Shown here one piece after another: positions 37,132-47,011 of a DNA stretch of 64,000 nt. The DNA lies in assembly GCA_021819085.1 (NCBI GenBank), contig JAKASJ010000015.1, positions 17,623 through 81,622 on the forward strand, read 5' to 3'. The notes below the pieces were generated by a model, which did no database searches, was not told where the DNA came from, and saw only the letters and a program-made list of their open reading frames with translations. This DNA is from Pseudomonadota bacterium (GTDB lineage: Bacteria > Pseudomonadota > Gammaproteobacteria > Acidiferrobacterales > UBA6901). The position numbers and the translations under genes are program-made. Positions within the stretch are counted from its first letter, which is position 1, and every line of letters starts with the position of its first letter.

Positions 37132-38250
37132 GTGACACAGCCTCCAAAAAACGTGCTGGTGGTCGCCACCCAACGCATTGGCGATGTGCTGCTCACTACA
37201 CCGCTGATTCGGTCCCTGCACCGGGCCTGGCCGGCCGCACACATCGACGTATTAGTTTTCGCAAATACCGAAGGCATATTGCGCGGCAATCCCGACATCC
37301 ACCGCATACTCACGGTACCCCGGCAGCGCGGTTTCTGGAGCAATCTGGAGTTTCTCATCCAGCTATTCCGCAAATACGATGTGGCGGTAACTACCCAGAC
37401 GGGTGACCGTCCCGTCCTGTATACCTGGCTGGCCGGAAAACAGCGCGCCGGTCTGTACGCGCAACGCAAGAAGGAGCCGTTGAAGATGCGCATGCTGACG
37501 CGTTCAGCGCCACTCGACGGTGTCAACACCCACACGGTGCTGATGAATCTGGCAATCGCCGATCTGCTAGGCATACCGCGCTGCCCTGAGGTGGTTGTAT
37601 CCTGGACCACCGAGGACGAAGCCTCGCTTGATACCCAATTGCCGTTTGATAGCCGGGTTCGGCCCTTTGCCTTGCTCCATGTCTATCCTAAGTTTCCCTA
37701 TAAGATGTGGACCCAGGAGGGTTGGCGCAATCTCGCGCACTGGTTGCACGCGCAAGGTCTGCGGATCGTACTGTCCGGCAGCAGCGACATCGAGGAACTG
37801 AACTACGTGCAAGCCCTGTCCGAAGACCTGCCGGCAGACACCGTAAACGTGGCGGGCAAGTGGAATCTCGGACAAATCGCCTGCCTTACCAGCAGGGCCA
37901 GCCTCTATGTTGGCCCAGACACTGCGCTTACTCATGTGGCCGCAGCACTCGGCACCCCGACAATCGCCTTGTACGGCCCTTCCAGTCCCGTCAAGTGGGG
38001 ACCTTGGCCGGCGCATTACCGCGGCCAGACCAACCCCTACTCGATGCGAGGCAGCCAGCGGGTCGGAAATGTGCTGTTGCTGCAGGGACCAGGACGGTGC
38101 GTGCCCTGCCTGGAAGAGGGCTGCGACCGCCACACCCGCAGCCTCAGCGATTGCCTGCAAAAACTGCAGGCGAGCACCGTCATCGATGCAGCAAAATGCA
38201 TGCTGGCCACGGCAGACCCAGTGCAAACAGATCGGCCCGGGATCGATTGA
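37132..38250 (+). CDS. Glycosyltransferase family 9 (heptosyltransferase-type)
   Basis: A 372-residue GT-B enzyme of the ADP-heptose:LPS heptosyltransferase family. The N-terminal QRIGDVLLTTPLIRSLHRAWP and the C-terminal YVGPDTALTHVAAALGTPTIALYGPSSPVKWGPW are the family hallmarks of the acceptor and donor domains. Four cysteines cluster near the C-terminus (CVPCLEEGC...C), common in the WaaQ-like branch. It starts at GTG 37132, five bases after the previous gene. It probably extends the LPS inner core together with the WaaE-like enzyme. Confidence 0.9.
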   Translation: MTQPPKNVLVVATQRIGDVLLTTPLIRSLHRAWPAAHIDVLVFANTEGILRGNPDIHRILTVPRQRGFWSNLEFLIQLFRKYDVAVTTQTGDRPVLYTWLAGKQRAGLYAQRKKEPLKMRMLTRSAPLDGVNTHTVLMNLAIADLLGIPRCPEVVVSWTTEDEASLDTQLPFDSRVRPFALLHVYPKFPYKMWTQEGWRNLAHWLHAQGLRIVLSGSSDIEELNYVQALSEDLPADTVNVAGKWNLGQIACLTSRASLYVGPDTALTHVAAALGTPTIALYGPSSPVKWGPWPAHYRGQTNPYSMRGSQRVGNVLLLQGPGRCVPCLEEGCDRHTRSLSDCLQKLQASTVIDAAKCMLATADPVQTDRPGID

Positions 38251-38693
38251 TTACAACAGCCGGACAGGGAAGAGGTTTGCCAGCTGTGCAGGAACGGGTG
38301 CGCTTCAACGGCAAGGACATTGGCCCGATACGGTGGGACTGCGAGGCGGGTCCCGGATGCTTTGCCAGACATGCGGTAATTCCTCTGTCCCGGCCGGAAT
38401 GATCAAACGTCGGAAAGCTGTCCAGCACGGCTGCCCCGGTACGCCATGGATCGGTGAATATGGGCGACATACATGACTGGGCAATACGTTTCAGATAATT
38501 CATCCGGATGGTGATTCTTCGGAATATAATGGCGCTGCGACCAGTCTCCTGAAGCCGGGGCCGCAACCAATGGACAAAAGTGAAAGACAGCATTCGTCTG
38601 CCTCGCGACCTGCAGCTCGATATGTGTACCATCATTTGCATCGCTGCCCTGCCATTCGCATCAAAATTTTCGCGGCGTGTAACCAGGCCACCC
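38251..38693. other. Gap inside the LPS island
   Basis: About 440 bases without a gene. A TATAAT-type -10 box is visible at 38525-38530, so the next glycosyltransferase may have its own promoter. The reading frames here have no protein-like composition. Confidence 0.5.
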
Positions 38694-39707
38694 ATGTCTG
38701 AAGCCAATGTTTCCATGCCACAATCCGTTAACGACCGGCCGCTCGTGTCGATATTACTGATTGCGTATAACCAGGAGGGGTTTGTTGCAGAGGCCGTTCG
38801 CGCCGCGCTTAACCAGACGTACCAGCCTCTGGAAATAATCATTTCCGACGACGCATCCAGCGATGGAACGTTCGCGGCCATCGAGGATGCCGTGCGTGCC
38901 TATTCCGGACCACATCGTGTAATCGTACGTCGCAATGGCACCAATCTGGGGATAGGCGCGCACCTGTCGCTGCTTGCACAGCTGGCGAGTGGCGAATTGC
39001 TGGTTGTTGCTGCGGGCGATGACATTTCCCTGCCTAACCGATGCGAGCTCGTAGTGAAGTGCTGGATTGATCATGGACGCAGACCCGATCTCATCGCGTC
39101 TGCGTTAACCGATATGGATGATTCGGGCATTACACATGGACGGATCACGCCAACCGATCTTGGAACATACCGGAGTTTCGAGGACTGGGCAGCGCGCCAA
39201 CCATGGGTCATTGGCGCTTCACACGTCTGGACGCGACGTCTTTTTCATCAATTCGGACCAATCATGCAGGGCGCAATGGCGGAAGACCAAATTATGACGT
39301 TGCGCGCGATTGTCGCCGGCGGTGCGATCAGCCTGGGTGACCCCCTGGTGAACTACAGACGCGGAGGTTCATCTCATAAACGCGTGTTCAGGTCGGTCAC
39401 GGAGAAGGTCGCCCAAATGCGGCGCAGCAACCGGCATGGGCTGATTGAGCTATCTCAACTGCAGCGTGATGCGCACCGGGCCGGGATCGCCGATAAGATG
39501 CGGTCTGTGCTGGCACCGAAATTCGCACGCGAACAATTCACTCTTGCGATGTTCGAGTCGGACAGCATTCGCCACCGCCTGGTTATCATGCTTCGCAGTC
39601 ATGGCGTAAAATGGGGACATCGATTGCGCATTTTCTCATATACGACGTTCCCGCTGTTCTATGCTCCGTTGTTTCAGCTGAAATGGATATTGCGCCACAA
39701 CCGGTGA
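38694..39707 (+). CDS. Glycosyltransferase family 2
   Basis: A 337-residue GT-A enzyme. The start of the fold is VSILLIAYNQEGFVAEAVRAALNQTY, followed by IIISDDASSDGT and the metal-binding region VVAAGDDISLP (GDD in place of DxD). The rest is basic and helical, with a hydrophobic patch near the C-terminus. The donor and acceptor are unknown; context points to O-antigen or outer-core assembly. ATG 38694 has AGG upstream and is preferred over a longer frame that adds an unlike hydrophobic start. Base composition is somewhat less GC-rich than in the flanking housekeeping genes. Confidence 0.85.
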   Translation: MSEANVSMPQSVNDRPLVSILLIAYNQEGFVAEAVRAALNQTYQPLEIIISDDASSDGTFAAIEDAVRAYSGPHRVIVRRNGTNLGIGAHLSLLAQLASGELLVVAAGDDISLPNRCELVVKCWIDHGRRPDLIASALTDMDDSGITHGRITPTDLGTYRSFEDWAARQPWVIGASHVWTRRLFHQFGPIMQGAMAEDQIMTLRAIVAGGAISLGDPLVNYRRGGSSHKRVFRSVTEKVAQMRRSNRHGLIELSQLQRDAHRAGIADKMRSVLAPKFAREQFTLAMFESDSIRHRLVIMLRSHGVKWGHRLRIFSYTTFPLFYAPLFQLKWILRHNR

Positions 39708-40758
39708 CTGGCGGGCACCCTTGTCGGCACCGGAACCTGGCGGGCATACAGGACAGAGTGTACGGGGTTACTGGCGAAGCGCGTCTTCCGGGACCGGGCA
39801 TTGAATTTTAGCCAGCGATGACGTGTCGCGTCCGGATGGCTTTTCCGCGCAGGGGCACCCGAGGTACGGCAGCTGTTTCCTGTCCGCCCGAACGCATGGT
39901 TCATCGCGCACTATTGGTGATGGGGTATCGAATTCCGCGCGTTGATGGCCAAAGAAAGTGTGCGCTATTGACATAATAACGCAATCGGCTGGAGGGCTTG
40001 TCCGGGATCACGGATCGCGCTGCGGCACCGAACAGTCCGCTGACTGCTCAACGGCCGGAATCCGGGCACTGCCGCCTTGATTGTGTAGTGCGTATCGAAG
40101 AAGATGTGCACCCGATCGGGTAACGGACACTTTGAAGCCCCGGGGCGCGGCAGGTACGCAATGGGCCAAGGAGGCAGGTACAAGATCGCAGGCATCACGT
40201 CAGCGGCAAGCACCGGAAGTCGAAACTGTGTCTGAGGCCCATCGCTTCGATCACAGCGTGGTGCTGGCCCATGGCATAAATGCAAGCCTGGCGCATAACC
40301 GGATTGCCAGTTGCCCCATCAGGGCGTATGACCGGACCGAGACATCGCCCCTGCCTGTCACCGCAGCACAGCGATCCGTCTGCACCACTCCCTGAGCCTT
40401 CAACATCCGCGGCTTTACGCACGCCAATTTTACTCAAAATACATAGTTGAAGCCTATAATCCGCGAACGAAGCGTCCTCATGCAAACCCGGATCGGGCAT
40501 GAACCAGGGATGGAAGAATGAATGATCGTGATGCCTGAAAGTTGACCCGCATGATGACCGTAGAGCGCAACCCCCGGACGGGCGGGATCCTTGCAAGAGT
40601 GCACGCACGAGTCATTATGGAAGACCGGCGACAAGTCCATCCGGTTCGTCCGGATTTCCGGCATCTGTCTTCAGCCCATATTGCCGAATTATGAGTACAG
40701 ATGTTGATATCTCCGGACTGCGATCACAAAAAAACTAGTTCTCTCTTGAGGGTAGACC
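39708..40758. other. Longest non-coding stretch of the LPS island
   Basis: About 1,050 bases between two glycosyltransferase genes with no convincing frame on either strand, no recognisable IS remnant and no tRNA. A TATAAT box is visible near 40454. It may be what remains of a deleted or decayed gene. Confidence 0.5.
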
Positions 40759-41877
40759 TTGTCCCTGTATTCATCGGATGTTGAATATCCCGCGGGCCAA
40801 TCCGGCATCGAGATTGGCATTGCCCTGAATGCGTTCCGTCACGGAGGAGGGATTGAGCGGTACGCAATGGATCTGGTGCGCGCGCTGGGCACGCTGGGAA
40901 TTTCTCCGCATGTCTACGCCAACCGTATCGATCAGGACCTGCCGGAAACCGCTGCAATCAAACCCCATGTTCTGGGATCACCCCTGATTCCGCGCCGGCT
41001 GAAACCGTACTATTTATCAGCGCGGCTTCGCCATGTTCGCACCCGCGACAATCTGTCTTGCCTTATCGGGTGTTCCCGCAATCGGGCGAGCGACCTTGCG
41101 ATTTGCGGCGGAACGCATATCGGATTCCTGCGGAGCACCGGCAAGAAGGCCGGCATAATGGACCGGCTGGAGCTGAAGCTGGAGCGGGATTTCTATGCCC
41201 GAAGCCTTGCTGTCGTCGCTCACTCTCGTCTGATGCAGACCGAACTTGAACAGATCTATGGCATTGTGCCATCAAAAATACATGTCATTTATCCTCCCGT
41301 ATCCTCGCAGAGTTTTTTCCCCCTGGCGCCCGGCGAGCGAGAAATGCTGCGGGAGCGTCTCAATTTTCCAAAAGACGAATTGCTATTTCTGTTCGTCTCT
41401 ACCGGCCACAAGCGCAAGGGATTTGATCTGCTCCGGCAGTATTTCGAGGCTGCCCGCGCCCCTTTTCGTTTGCTCGTGGCTGGTCGCCCGATCACTTCCA
41501 CGAGTTCGCGCATAAGCCATATCGGATATCGCAATGACCTCGGAGATGTCTACCGGGCGGTCGATTTCACCATCCATCCGTCTTATTACGAGCCGTTCGG
41601 TCTGGCGTGCGTTGAGTCTCTAAAATGCGGCACCCCGGTCATCATAAGCGATCGCGTAGGCGCGGGTGAGGTCATCGCGGACGAAGCCAAGGTAGTTATG
41701 CCTACGCTTGACGGCAAGGGACTCGCGCAAGCCATCGAAGAGGCGGCTCAGCGGCATAACTCCCTAAAAGAGAGATCCCGTTCCGAGTCCATTCGGTATA
41801 ACGATGACCCGATCCATCACATCCAGGCACTCCTTCGTCTTTGCCGATCAGTTCATCCCGCGCCCGGCACCCGATAG
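40759..41877 (+). CDS. Glycosyltransferase family 4
   Basis: A 372-residue GT-B transferase. The N-terminal domain opens with IGIALNAFRHGGGIERYAMDLVRAL, and the C-terminal donor domain has FVSTGHKRKGFDLL and the E-x7-E type region HPSYYEPFGLACVESLKCGTPVI, as in WaaG-like enzymes. It likely transfers glucose or a similar sugar during LPS core assembly. It starts at TTG 40759 with GAGGG six to seven bases upstream; no ATG precedes the conserved fold. Confidence 0.9.
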   Translation: MSLYSSDVEYPAGQSGIEIGIALNAFRHGGGIERYAMDLVRALGTLGISPHVYANRIDQDLPETAAIKPHVLGSPLIPRRLKPYYLSARLRHVRTRDNLSCLIGCSRNRASDLAICGGTHIGFLRSTGKKAGIMDRLELKLERDFYARSLAVVAHSRLMQTELEQIYGIVPSKIHVIYPPVSSQSFFPLAPGEREMLRERLNFPKDELLFLFVSTGHKRKGFDLLRQYFEAARAPFRLLVAGRPITSTSSRISHIGYRNDLGDVYRAVDFTIHPSYYEPFGLACVESLKCGTPVIISDRVGAGEVIADEAKVVMPTLDGKGLAQAIEEAAQRHNSLKERSRSESIRYNDDPIHHIQALLRLCRSVHPAPGTR

Positions 41878-42237
41878 GGGCAGGACAACCATGAGATTCT
41901 CCCGTGTCCGGAGATGCCGGATCGGACAACCGTCCATGACAGCGCGAGGCGCCTTGTTGCGGGAATCGCCAGGGAGATCAAAACCAGCCATGAATCAGTC
42001 CGGGCCGACCGACGCCGATGCTGCTTCGATCACCCGATGTGCAGCGCTTGGCGTCAGCAATGGTGAAGTCTGCCATTCACCGGCACCCTGTCAGGCGCCT
42101 CGTGACGGGGATGTCCAGTTATCCGTAACGTTTCAAATGCGCGTGCACGCAGCCGACGGCGGATCCAAAAGAGCACATCACCTGTCTCGTATCCTGTTTT
42201 AATATTAAAATAAAAAGGTTACTTAGAGGTTTCTTCG
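41878..42237. other. Gap before the O-antigen ligase gene
   Basis: About 360 bases with no convincing gene. The last 40 bases are AT-rich and probably hold the promoter of the ligase gene. Confidence 0.5.
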
Positions 42238-43548
42238 ATGCAAAAATTAAGTGCCCTGCTTCAAAGGCTCGAAATCAGCAGGTCTTCGGCTCCAGGCGTC
42301 CTCGATACTTCTCTATTTTTGCTGTCAGCACTTCTGCCAGCGGCTTACCTGACCGTAAGAAATCCCAATCTCCTTGGACTTCTGGGAATTCTCATTCTGC
42401 TGGCTTCACTGATCGTCCTTTGGCGCGAAAAATCGATTCGTAAGCAAATATCCGAAATATATAAATTGCGACTGGTTCTTGTATCAATGGCGCTTCCCAC
42501 GATAGCGCTTCTTATCGCGGAACCCTTGAGACTCGATTTCCATTTGCGGGATTTTGACGGCCCCTCAAGAATGTTGATGGTCATTCCCATCTTATTCGCG
42601 CTGTACATACGAAGAATCGACTTTTCCAAAGCAATACTGCTGGCCTTGCCTTTGGATCTCATCGCAACTCTTATCTATGCCATATCCCAGGGTTACGAAT
42701 TAGCAGGCCGACTCACCGTCAAACACATGAACCCAATTCTCTGGGGGGACTCGGCCATGGTGTTTGGGTTCATGTGCCTGTATGGCATTCGTTCAACGGA
42801 TTCAATCGCCAGGAAGACATACCTGCTTGTCGGGCTGGTTGTGGGTGTTTTCATGTCCATTCTTTCCCAATCCAGGGGGGGATGGGTCGCCGGGGGCGTC
42901 CTTTTATTGCTCTGGGGATGGCTTCACCGCAAGACGATGTCCCGGCGTCAGCTGATGGCCGTCACGGCCGGAATGATCGCGACAGGAATTTTGCTGTATT
43001 TTTTTTCTGCAATTGTCCATTACCGGGTTGACACCGCATACAGAGGTCTATATGGCTGGATAACAGGCAGCGATACCCAGACCCCGACTGGCCTTCGATT
43101 GACCATGTGGAAAATCGGGCTTTACTTGTTCTTGAAACATCCGCTTCTTGGGTATGGCGATCATCAACTGATGCCCTATTTGAATGATCCGTATATCCGC
43201 TCGTTTGCTGATCCTGTATCTATTCATGGTATCCAGTGTTGTGGCCCCCATAACGAAATCATCGCGCAGCTGCTCCGTTCCGGAGTTTTCGGGATTCTGA
43301 GCCTTGCCGGAACTTACTTTATCCCTATATATTATTTTGGAAAGATTTATTCCGAATCGAGGAGAACGAATGTAGCTGCAGCTCAGGCAATCTGTTTGAT
43401 CATCGGCTATTTTGTCAGCGCTCTGACCATTGAAATGCTTACCCTTAAAGTTGCATGGACATTTTATGCTCTTTTCATGGCGGGTCTGATATCGGATGTC
43501 GCATGGCAGCGCGCAAAAAGTTCCGCTTTCAGCATGGCATCAGCATGA
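42238..43548 (+). CDS. waaL: O-antigen ligase (WaaL/RfaL family)
   Basis: A 436-residue inner-membrane protein with about eleven or twelve hydrophobic segments and the large periplasmic loop of the Wzy_C/WaaL family (about 280-360, with LRLTMWKIGLYLFLKHPLLGYG and HNEIIAQLLRSGVFG). It joins O-antigen from undecaprenyl diphosphate to the lipid A core at the periplasmic face. An O-antigen polymerase or another wall-polysaccharide ligase of the same superfamily is possible. The gene and its upstream 50 bases are visibly AT-richer than the surroundings, a sign of horizontal transfer common in O-antigen loci. The ribosome binding site is AGAGG. Confidence 0.82.
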   Translation: MQKLSALLQRLEISRSSAPGVLDTSLFLLSALLPAAYLTVRNPNLLGLLGILILLASLIVLWREKSIRKQISEIYKLRLVLVSMALPTIALLIAEPLRLDFHLRDFDGPSRMLMVIPILFALYIRRIDFSKAILLALPLDLIATLIYAISQGYELAGRLTVKHMNPILWGDSAMVFGFMCLYGIRSTDSIARKTYLLVGLVVGVFMSILSQSRGGWVAGGVLLLLWGWLHRKTMSRRQLMAVTAGMIATGILLYFFSAIVHYRVDTAYRGLYGWITGSDTQTPTGLRLTMWKIGLYLFLKHPLLGYGDHQLMPYLNDPYIRSFADPVSIHGIQCCGPHNEIIAQLLRSGVFGILSLAGTYFIPIYYFGKIYSESRRTNVAAAQAICLIIGYFVSALTIEMLTLKVAWTFYALFMAGLISDVAWQRAKSSAFSMASA

Positions 43549-43830
43549 AGAACTGGTCCTTCAGCCGAGTCTTCACCTTTCAGTGCGCACTTTACGGCGA
43601 ATCCCCGGGTTTCGCGGTATACTTGCCGTTCGGTATCCCGAAACACCTGTTCATCCGGTTGCGACAATGCCCACTGCTTACCGCTGGAAGACGAAATTCA
43701 AAGGGACGCCCGGCCGAGCAAATCTCCTGCATCGGGCCCTCTATGATCGTTCCGGGCTAACCTCTAAGTCAGCGCCACCGGGTTTGGGACAATGACCGGG
43801 CCGGCCCGCGACCAAGACTGAACTCTCTCC

Positions 43831-44871
43831 ATGTGGAACCTCGGCAAACTCACGAGCACGGTTCAGCACAACTGCCACATCTCTGATGCACAGCACGCCG
43901 GCGACTTCACACTGTGCATCTATCTGCTGAGAATGCGTGAGTTCTATCGCTGGGAACACGAGATTCCGCTCTCTGGCCCGCTGCCCAACGATGAAGTGGG
44001 TGCCTGGCTCGAAGAGCGGGAACGCCTGTGGGATCAGCTGGCATCCAGTTCCTACGAAGCGCTCCCTCTCGGCGACACCCTGACGGATCCCTTCGATTCG
44101 GCCGCGGTCAACCGTGAGCTTGCGCCGCGCGGCTATATCTACAGTGCTGGCTACGGACGCTACAACAAGCCTCATTTCTTTCTCGGCGCGCTTGCCCGTG
44201 CCGAGACACGCTCGGGCTTCGCGGTCTATACCTCATCGTGCGAATATGCCCGCGACCTGGTGGCGCCGCCGGCAATGCTGCAGGACAGGAACATCTTCGT
44301 GTGCCGGGAATCGGTGCGGCGCTTCCTGTGGGAGAAAATCGAGGAATGGCGCTGGAACCGCAAGAACGAAGCCATGGGGCGAGCGCTCGCCGAATCCGGC
44401 TTCGATACCGAGGTACACCGCGGGCTCGAGCGCATGACGGACGAGCAGACCGAATCGATGATCCTCCACGAGCTTGGCGAGGGCATGGCAGGAGCCCTGC
44501 TCGGCGAGGACTGGAACGCGATGCTGCTCACGCTCTCGCGTTCCAAGGCAGAGATCATGGCACGCGCCGTGCGCGACCTGCTCGCTGACTGCCTTTCGAC
44601 CCTGCCCGTCCTGCTGGACGACGGTAACGTCGCCGCCCTGCACTTCTATTTCGCGACCTTCTCTGGCATGCGCAGACATCTGTATCCCGAGGTGCTCGAA
44701 GCCTACCGCCTGTGGGCATCGGACCACGATCCGCAGCCACTGCGGCGTGCGATCGACGACGGCACGGATCGCTGGCTGACGGCTGCCCAGGCGATACTCG
44801 ATCTCTATCGCCGCACCGGGTCGCTGGCCGGCGATGCCATCGAAAACCTTCTGGAAGCGGCTCCCTACTGA
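43831..44871 (+). CDS. Sfum_1244-like conserved protein
   Basis: A 346-residue soluble protein resembling the Sfum_1244 family, judged mainly from the N-terminal stretch HNCHISDAQHAGDFTLCIYLLRMREFYRWE. It is rich in charged residues and Trp, with no signal peptide. The conserved Cys/His near the start could bind a metal. Function is unknown. It heads a plus-strand set (43.8-50.1 kb) of small genes separated by gaps of about 10 to 140 bases. Confidence 0.75.
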   Translation: MWNLGKLTSTVQHNCHISDAQHAGDFTLCIYLLRMREFYRWEHEIPLSGPLPNDEVGAWLEERERLWDQLASSSYEALPLGDTLTDPFDSAAVNRELAPRGYIYSAGYGRYNKPHFFLGALARAETRSGFAVYTSSCEYARDLVAPPAMLQDRNIFVCRESVRRFLWEKIEEWRWNRKNEAMGRALAESGFDTEVHRGLERMTDEQTESMILHELGEGMAGALLGEDWNAMLLTLSRSKAEIMARAVRDLLADCLSTLPVLLDDGNVAALHFYFATFSGMRRHLYPEVLEAYRLWASDHDPQPLRRAIDDGTDRWLTAAQAILDLYRRTGSLAGDAIENLLEAAPY

Positions 44872-44973
44872 ATCGCGGGCCCGGGCTTCCCGCTGCCGGC
44901 CAGTCCTGATAATGTGGTCGCCAGCCGGCGCCCGGAGGGCGCGTGTACGCGCCGGCATCAACACGAGGCAGGC

Positions 44974-45567
44974 ATGAAGCTCAAGATCATCGTCGACGAC
45001 AGCGTACGGGAAATAGACGTGCCGCAGGACCTGCTGGCGAGCGCGGAAGATTTTTTCCGGAAGATGGACAGCGACATGGACCGCGGCTGGCGCATGGGTC
45101 CCGAATTCATCGACAACCCCGACCAGACCAACCGCTGCCAGATCGCCGCCGACAAGCTGCTCGCCTCTATCAGCACCGGCAACTCCAGCCTGGCTATGCT
45201 GATGGCCGGATACATCCTCAAACGCCAGCCGGGCGTTACCGGCGTGCGTATCGACACCGGCGGGGAACCGCTCGGCACCGAGCTCATCTTCGGATCCGAT
45301 GGCTCCGGCGTACCGCCGCATACCGGCGCGCCTTCGGGCGAAAAGACCGTCTCCACCGGCATGGCACGCGCGGACGCCATCGCCCTCGCCGAAAAGGAAG
45401 TGACCCAGGTATACCGTGTCGGACAGGCATACCGCTTCGCCGCGCGCGATCCCGGGACAGGCCGGTGGATCGAGTCGCCGCTCATGTCGAGCCTTGAGGA
45501 AGCACAGCAGCAGCGGATGGAAGCCTTCGATGAGCGCTTCGAGCAACTGACGGGCTGCACACGCTGA
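44974..45567 (+). CDS. Hypothetical protein
   Basis: A 197-residue soluble acidic protein that I do not recognise. It begins MKLKIIVDDSVREIDVPQDLL, with a helical middle (ADKLLASISTGNSSLAMLMAGYILKRQPG) and a coiled C-terminus (EEAQQQRMEAFDERFEQL). ATG 44974 is preceded by GAGG at five bases. It lies between the Sfum_1244-like and 2OG-oxygenase genes with short spacing. Confidence 0.75.
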   Translation: MKLKIIVDDSVREIDVPQDLLASAEDFFRKMDSDMDRGWRMGPEFIDNPDQTNRCQIAADKLLASISTGNSSLAMLMAGYILKRQPGVTGVRIDTGGEPLGTELIFGSDGSGVPPHTGAPSGEKTVSTGMARADAIALAEKEVTQVYRVGQAYRFAARDPGTGRWIESPLMSSLEEAQQQRMEAFDERFEQLTGCTR

Positions 45568-45626
45568 AGGCCGCGCAGCGGCAGCGATAATCCACCACGG
45601 CCGGGCTGGACCCGCCTCCGATAGAA

Positions 45627-46199
45627 ATGATCGAAGTCAAACCCCACAGCTTCATCTACGAAATCCGGGGCGCGCTCGCCGCCGACGTGTGCCGGGAGAT
45701 GATCCGGCGCTTCGAAGCCAATCCGGAACAGCAGTACGCCGGACGCATCGGCCAGGCTGCCGGTCTGGAACAGTCGATAAAGAAATCCACCGACCTGCGC
45801 ATCAGCGGCCGCACGGACTGGAAGGACATTGACGGCATACTGGTGCGCTCCCTGATGCAGAACTTCCGGGTCCTGGCAGCCCGGTTTCCATTTTTCGCCG
45901 CCAATTCCTTCAAGGACATGGGTTACAACCTGCAGCGCACCCTGCCCGGAGAGTACTACCACTGGCACGTGGACGGAGGACCGGGCGAGTTCAGCCAGCG
46001 CCAGCTGGTCGCAATCTGGTACCTCAATGAGGTTGCCGGTCCCGGGGGCGAAACCGAGTTTCTGTCCCAGGACGTCAGAATTCGGCCCGAGGAAGGCAAG
46101 CTGCTTCTGTTTCCACCCTTCTGGACCCACGGTCATCGCGGCGTCACCCTGCAGCAAGGCGTCAAGTACATCGCGACCACCTGGGTCTGCTTCGCCTGA
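45627..46199 (+). CDS. 2-oxoglutarate/Fe(II) oxygenase, prolyl-hydroxylase-like
   Basis: A 190-residue double-stranded beta-helix oxygenase. The iron ligands are H114-x-D116 (YHWHVDGG) and H170 (THGHRG), and K180, ten residues on, fits the 2-oxoglutarate-binding position. The fold ends with YIATTWVCF. It couples oxidation of 2-oxoglutarate to hydroxylation of an unknown substrate, perhaps a protein. It is the first of two such enzymes in this neighbourhood (the other is at 48574). Confidence 0.85.
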   Translation: MIEVKPHSFIYEIRGALAADVCREMIRRFEANPEQQYAGRIGQAAGLEQSIKKSTDLRISGRTDWKDIDGILVRSLMQNFRVLAARFPFFAANSFKDMGYNLQRTLPGEYYHWHVDGGPGEFSQRQLVAIWYLNEVAGPGGETEFLSQDVRIRPEEGKLLLFPPFWTHGHRGVTLQQGVKYIATTWVCFA

Positions 46200-46223
46200 T
46201 CCATTGCACTGCACCGTCATCTC

Positions 46224-46946
46224 GTGACCGCCGCCCCCGTCCCGCTCGTCGTCACACTGGTCTGCGCGTTCACCTATTCCATCGAGATCGTCTTCGGGCT
46301 CGCCGGGACCATTCTGATGCTCGCCGTGCTCACCTTGTTCTACAGCGCCAAGACCCTGGTGGTCTACTCGGTCCTGCCGCAGACCCTGGTCGGCATCATC
46401 GGCCTCGCGCGCTCACCACGCACCGTGCGCATCGGGTTCCTCGGCGGCATGCTTGCGTTCGCCACACTCGGGGGCGGCCTCGGCTTCTTTCTCTTCTACC
46501 GCGTCCCGGCGCATGTCTTCCGCTACCTCCTGGCAACGATCATCACCCTGGCCGGCCTTCATCTGGTTGCAGGCCCTCGTCGCCTGCGCCTGCACGCGGC
46601 CGGCGGCCGTGTACTGGACACCCTGGCGGGGATGTCGCAGGCGCTGTTCGGCATCAGCGGCCCGATCGCCATAACCCGGCTGCTCGGTACCTTCAGTGAC
46701 AAGACCACCGTGCGCAATTATGCGCTTGCGTTCTTCCTGGCACTCAACATCCTGCGCACAACCGGCTACCTGCTTGCCCACACGATCACCCCTCAGATCG
46801 GCCGGCTTATGCTCGATTCCGGGCCGTTCGTGGCGGTGGCGCTTTGGTTCAGCAACCACCTGCACTTCCGGGTCAACGAGACGCTGTTTCGCCGCGTAGT
46901 GGCGTGGATCATCCTGGCCAGCGGACTGTCGATGTTCTTTCACTGA
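46224..46946 (+). CDS. TSUP/TauE-SafE family membrane protein
   Basis: A 240-residue integral membrane protein with about seven or eight hydrophobic segments and weak internal duplication (EIVFGLAGTILMLAVLTLF near 22 and SQALFGISGPIAITRLLGTF near 140), as in TSUP exporters. The glycine loops are less strict than in the copy at 11173-12039. The substrate is unknown; sulfite or organosulfonate export is plausible in a sulfur oxidiser. It starts at GTG 46224, 24 bases after the oxygenase gene. Confidence 0.75.
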   Translation: MTAAPVPLVVTLVCAFTYSIEIVFGLAGTILMLAVLTLFYSAKTLVVYSVLPQTLVGIIGLARSPRTVRIGFLGGMLAFATLGGGLGFFLFYRVPAHVFRYLLATIITLAGLHLVAGPRRLRLHAAGGRVLDTLAGMSQALFGISGPIAITRLLGTFSDKTTVRNYALAFFLALNILRTTGYLLAHTITPQIGRLMLDSGPFVAVALWFSNHLHFRVNETLFRRVVAWIILASGLSMFFH

Positions 46947-46955
46947 ACCGGCGGC

Positions 46956-46983
46956 TTGGTTGTGCCGCATCCGGATGTATAAT
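46956..46983 (+). promoter_or_regulatory. Sigma-70-type promoter of the Rieske gene
   Basis: TATAAT at 46978-46983 with a weak -35 (TTGGTT, 46956-46961) at 16 bases. The ATG follows 28 bases later. Confidence 0.5.
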
Positions 46984-47011
46984 CCGGTAGTTACAACACC
47001 TGCGAATACCC

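Noticed and set aside
39708-40758. Hidden glycosyltransferase or IS remnant in the largest LPS gap
   Set aside because: No frame on either strand shows a glycosyltransferase or transposase motif; a remnant too decayed to see by eye remains possible.
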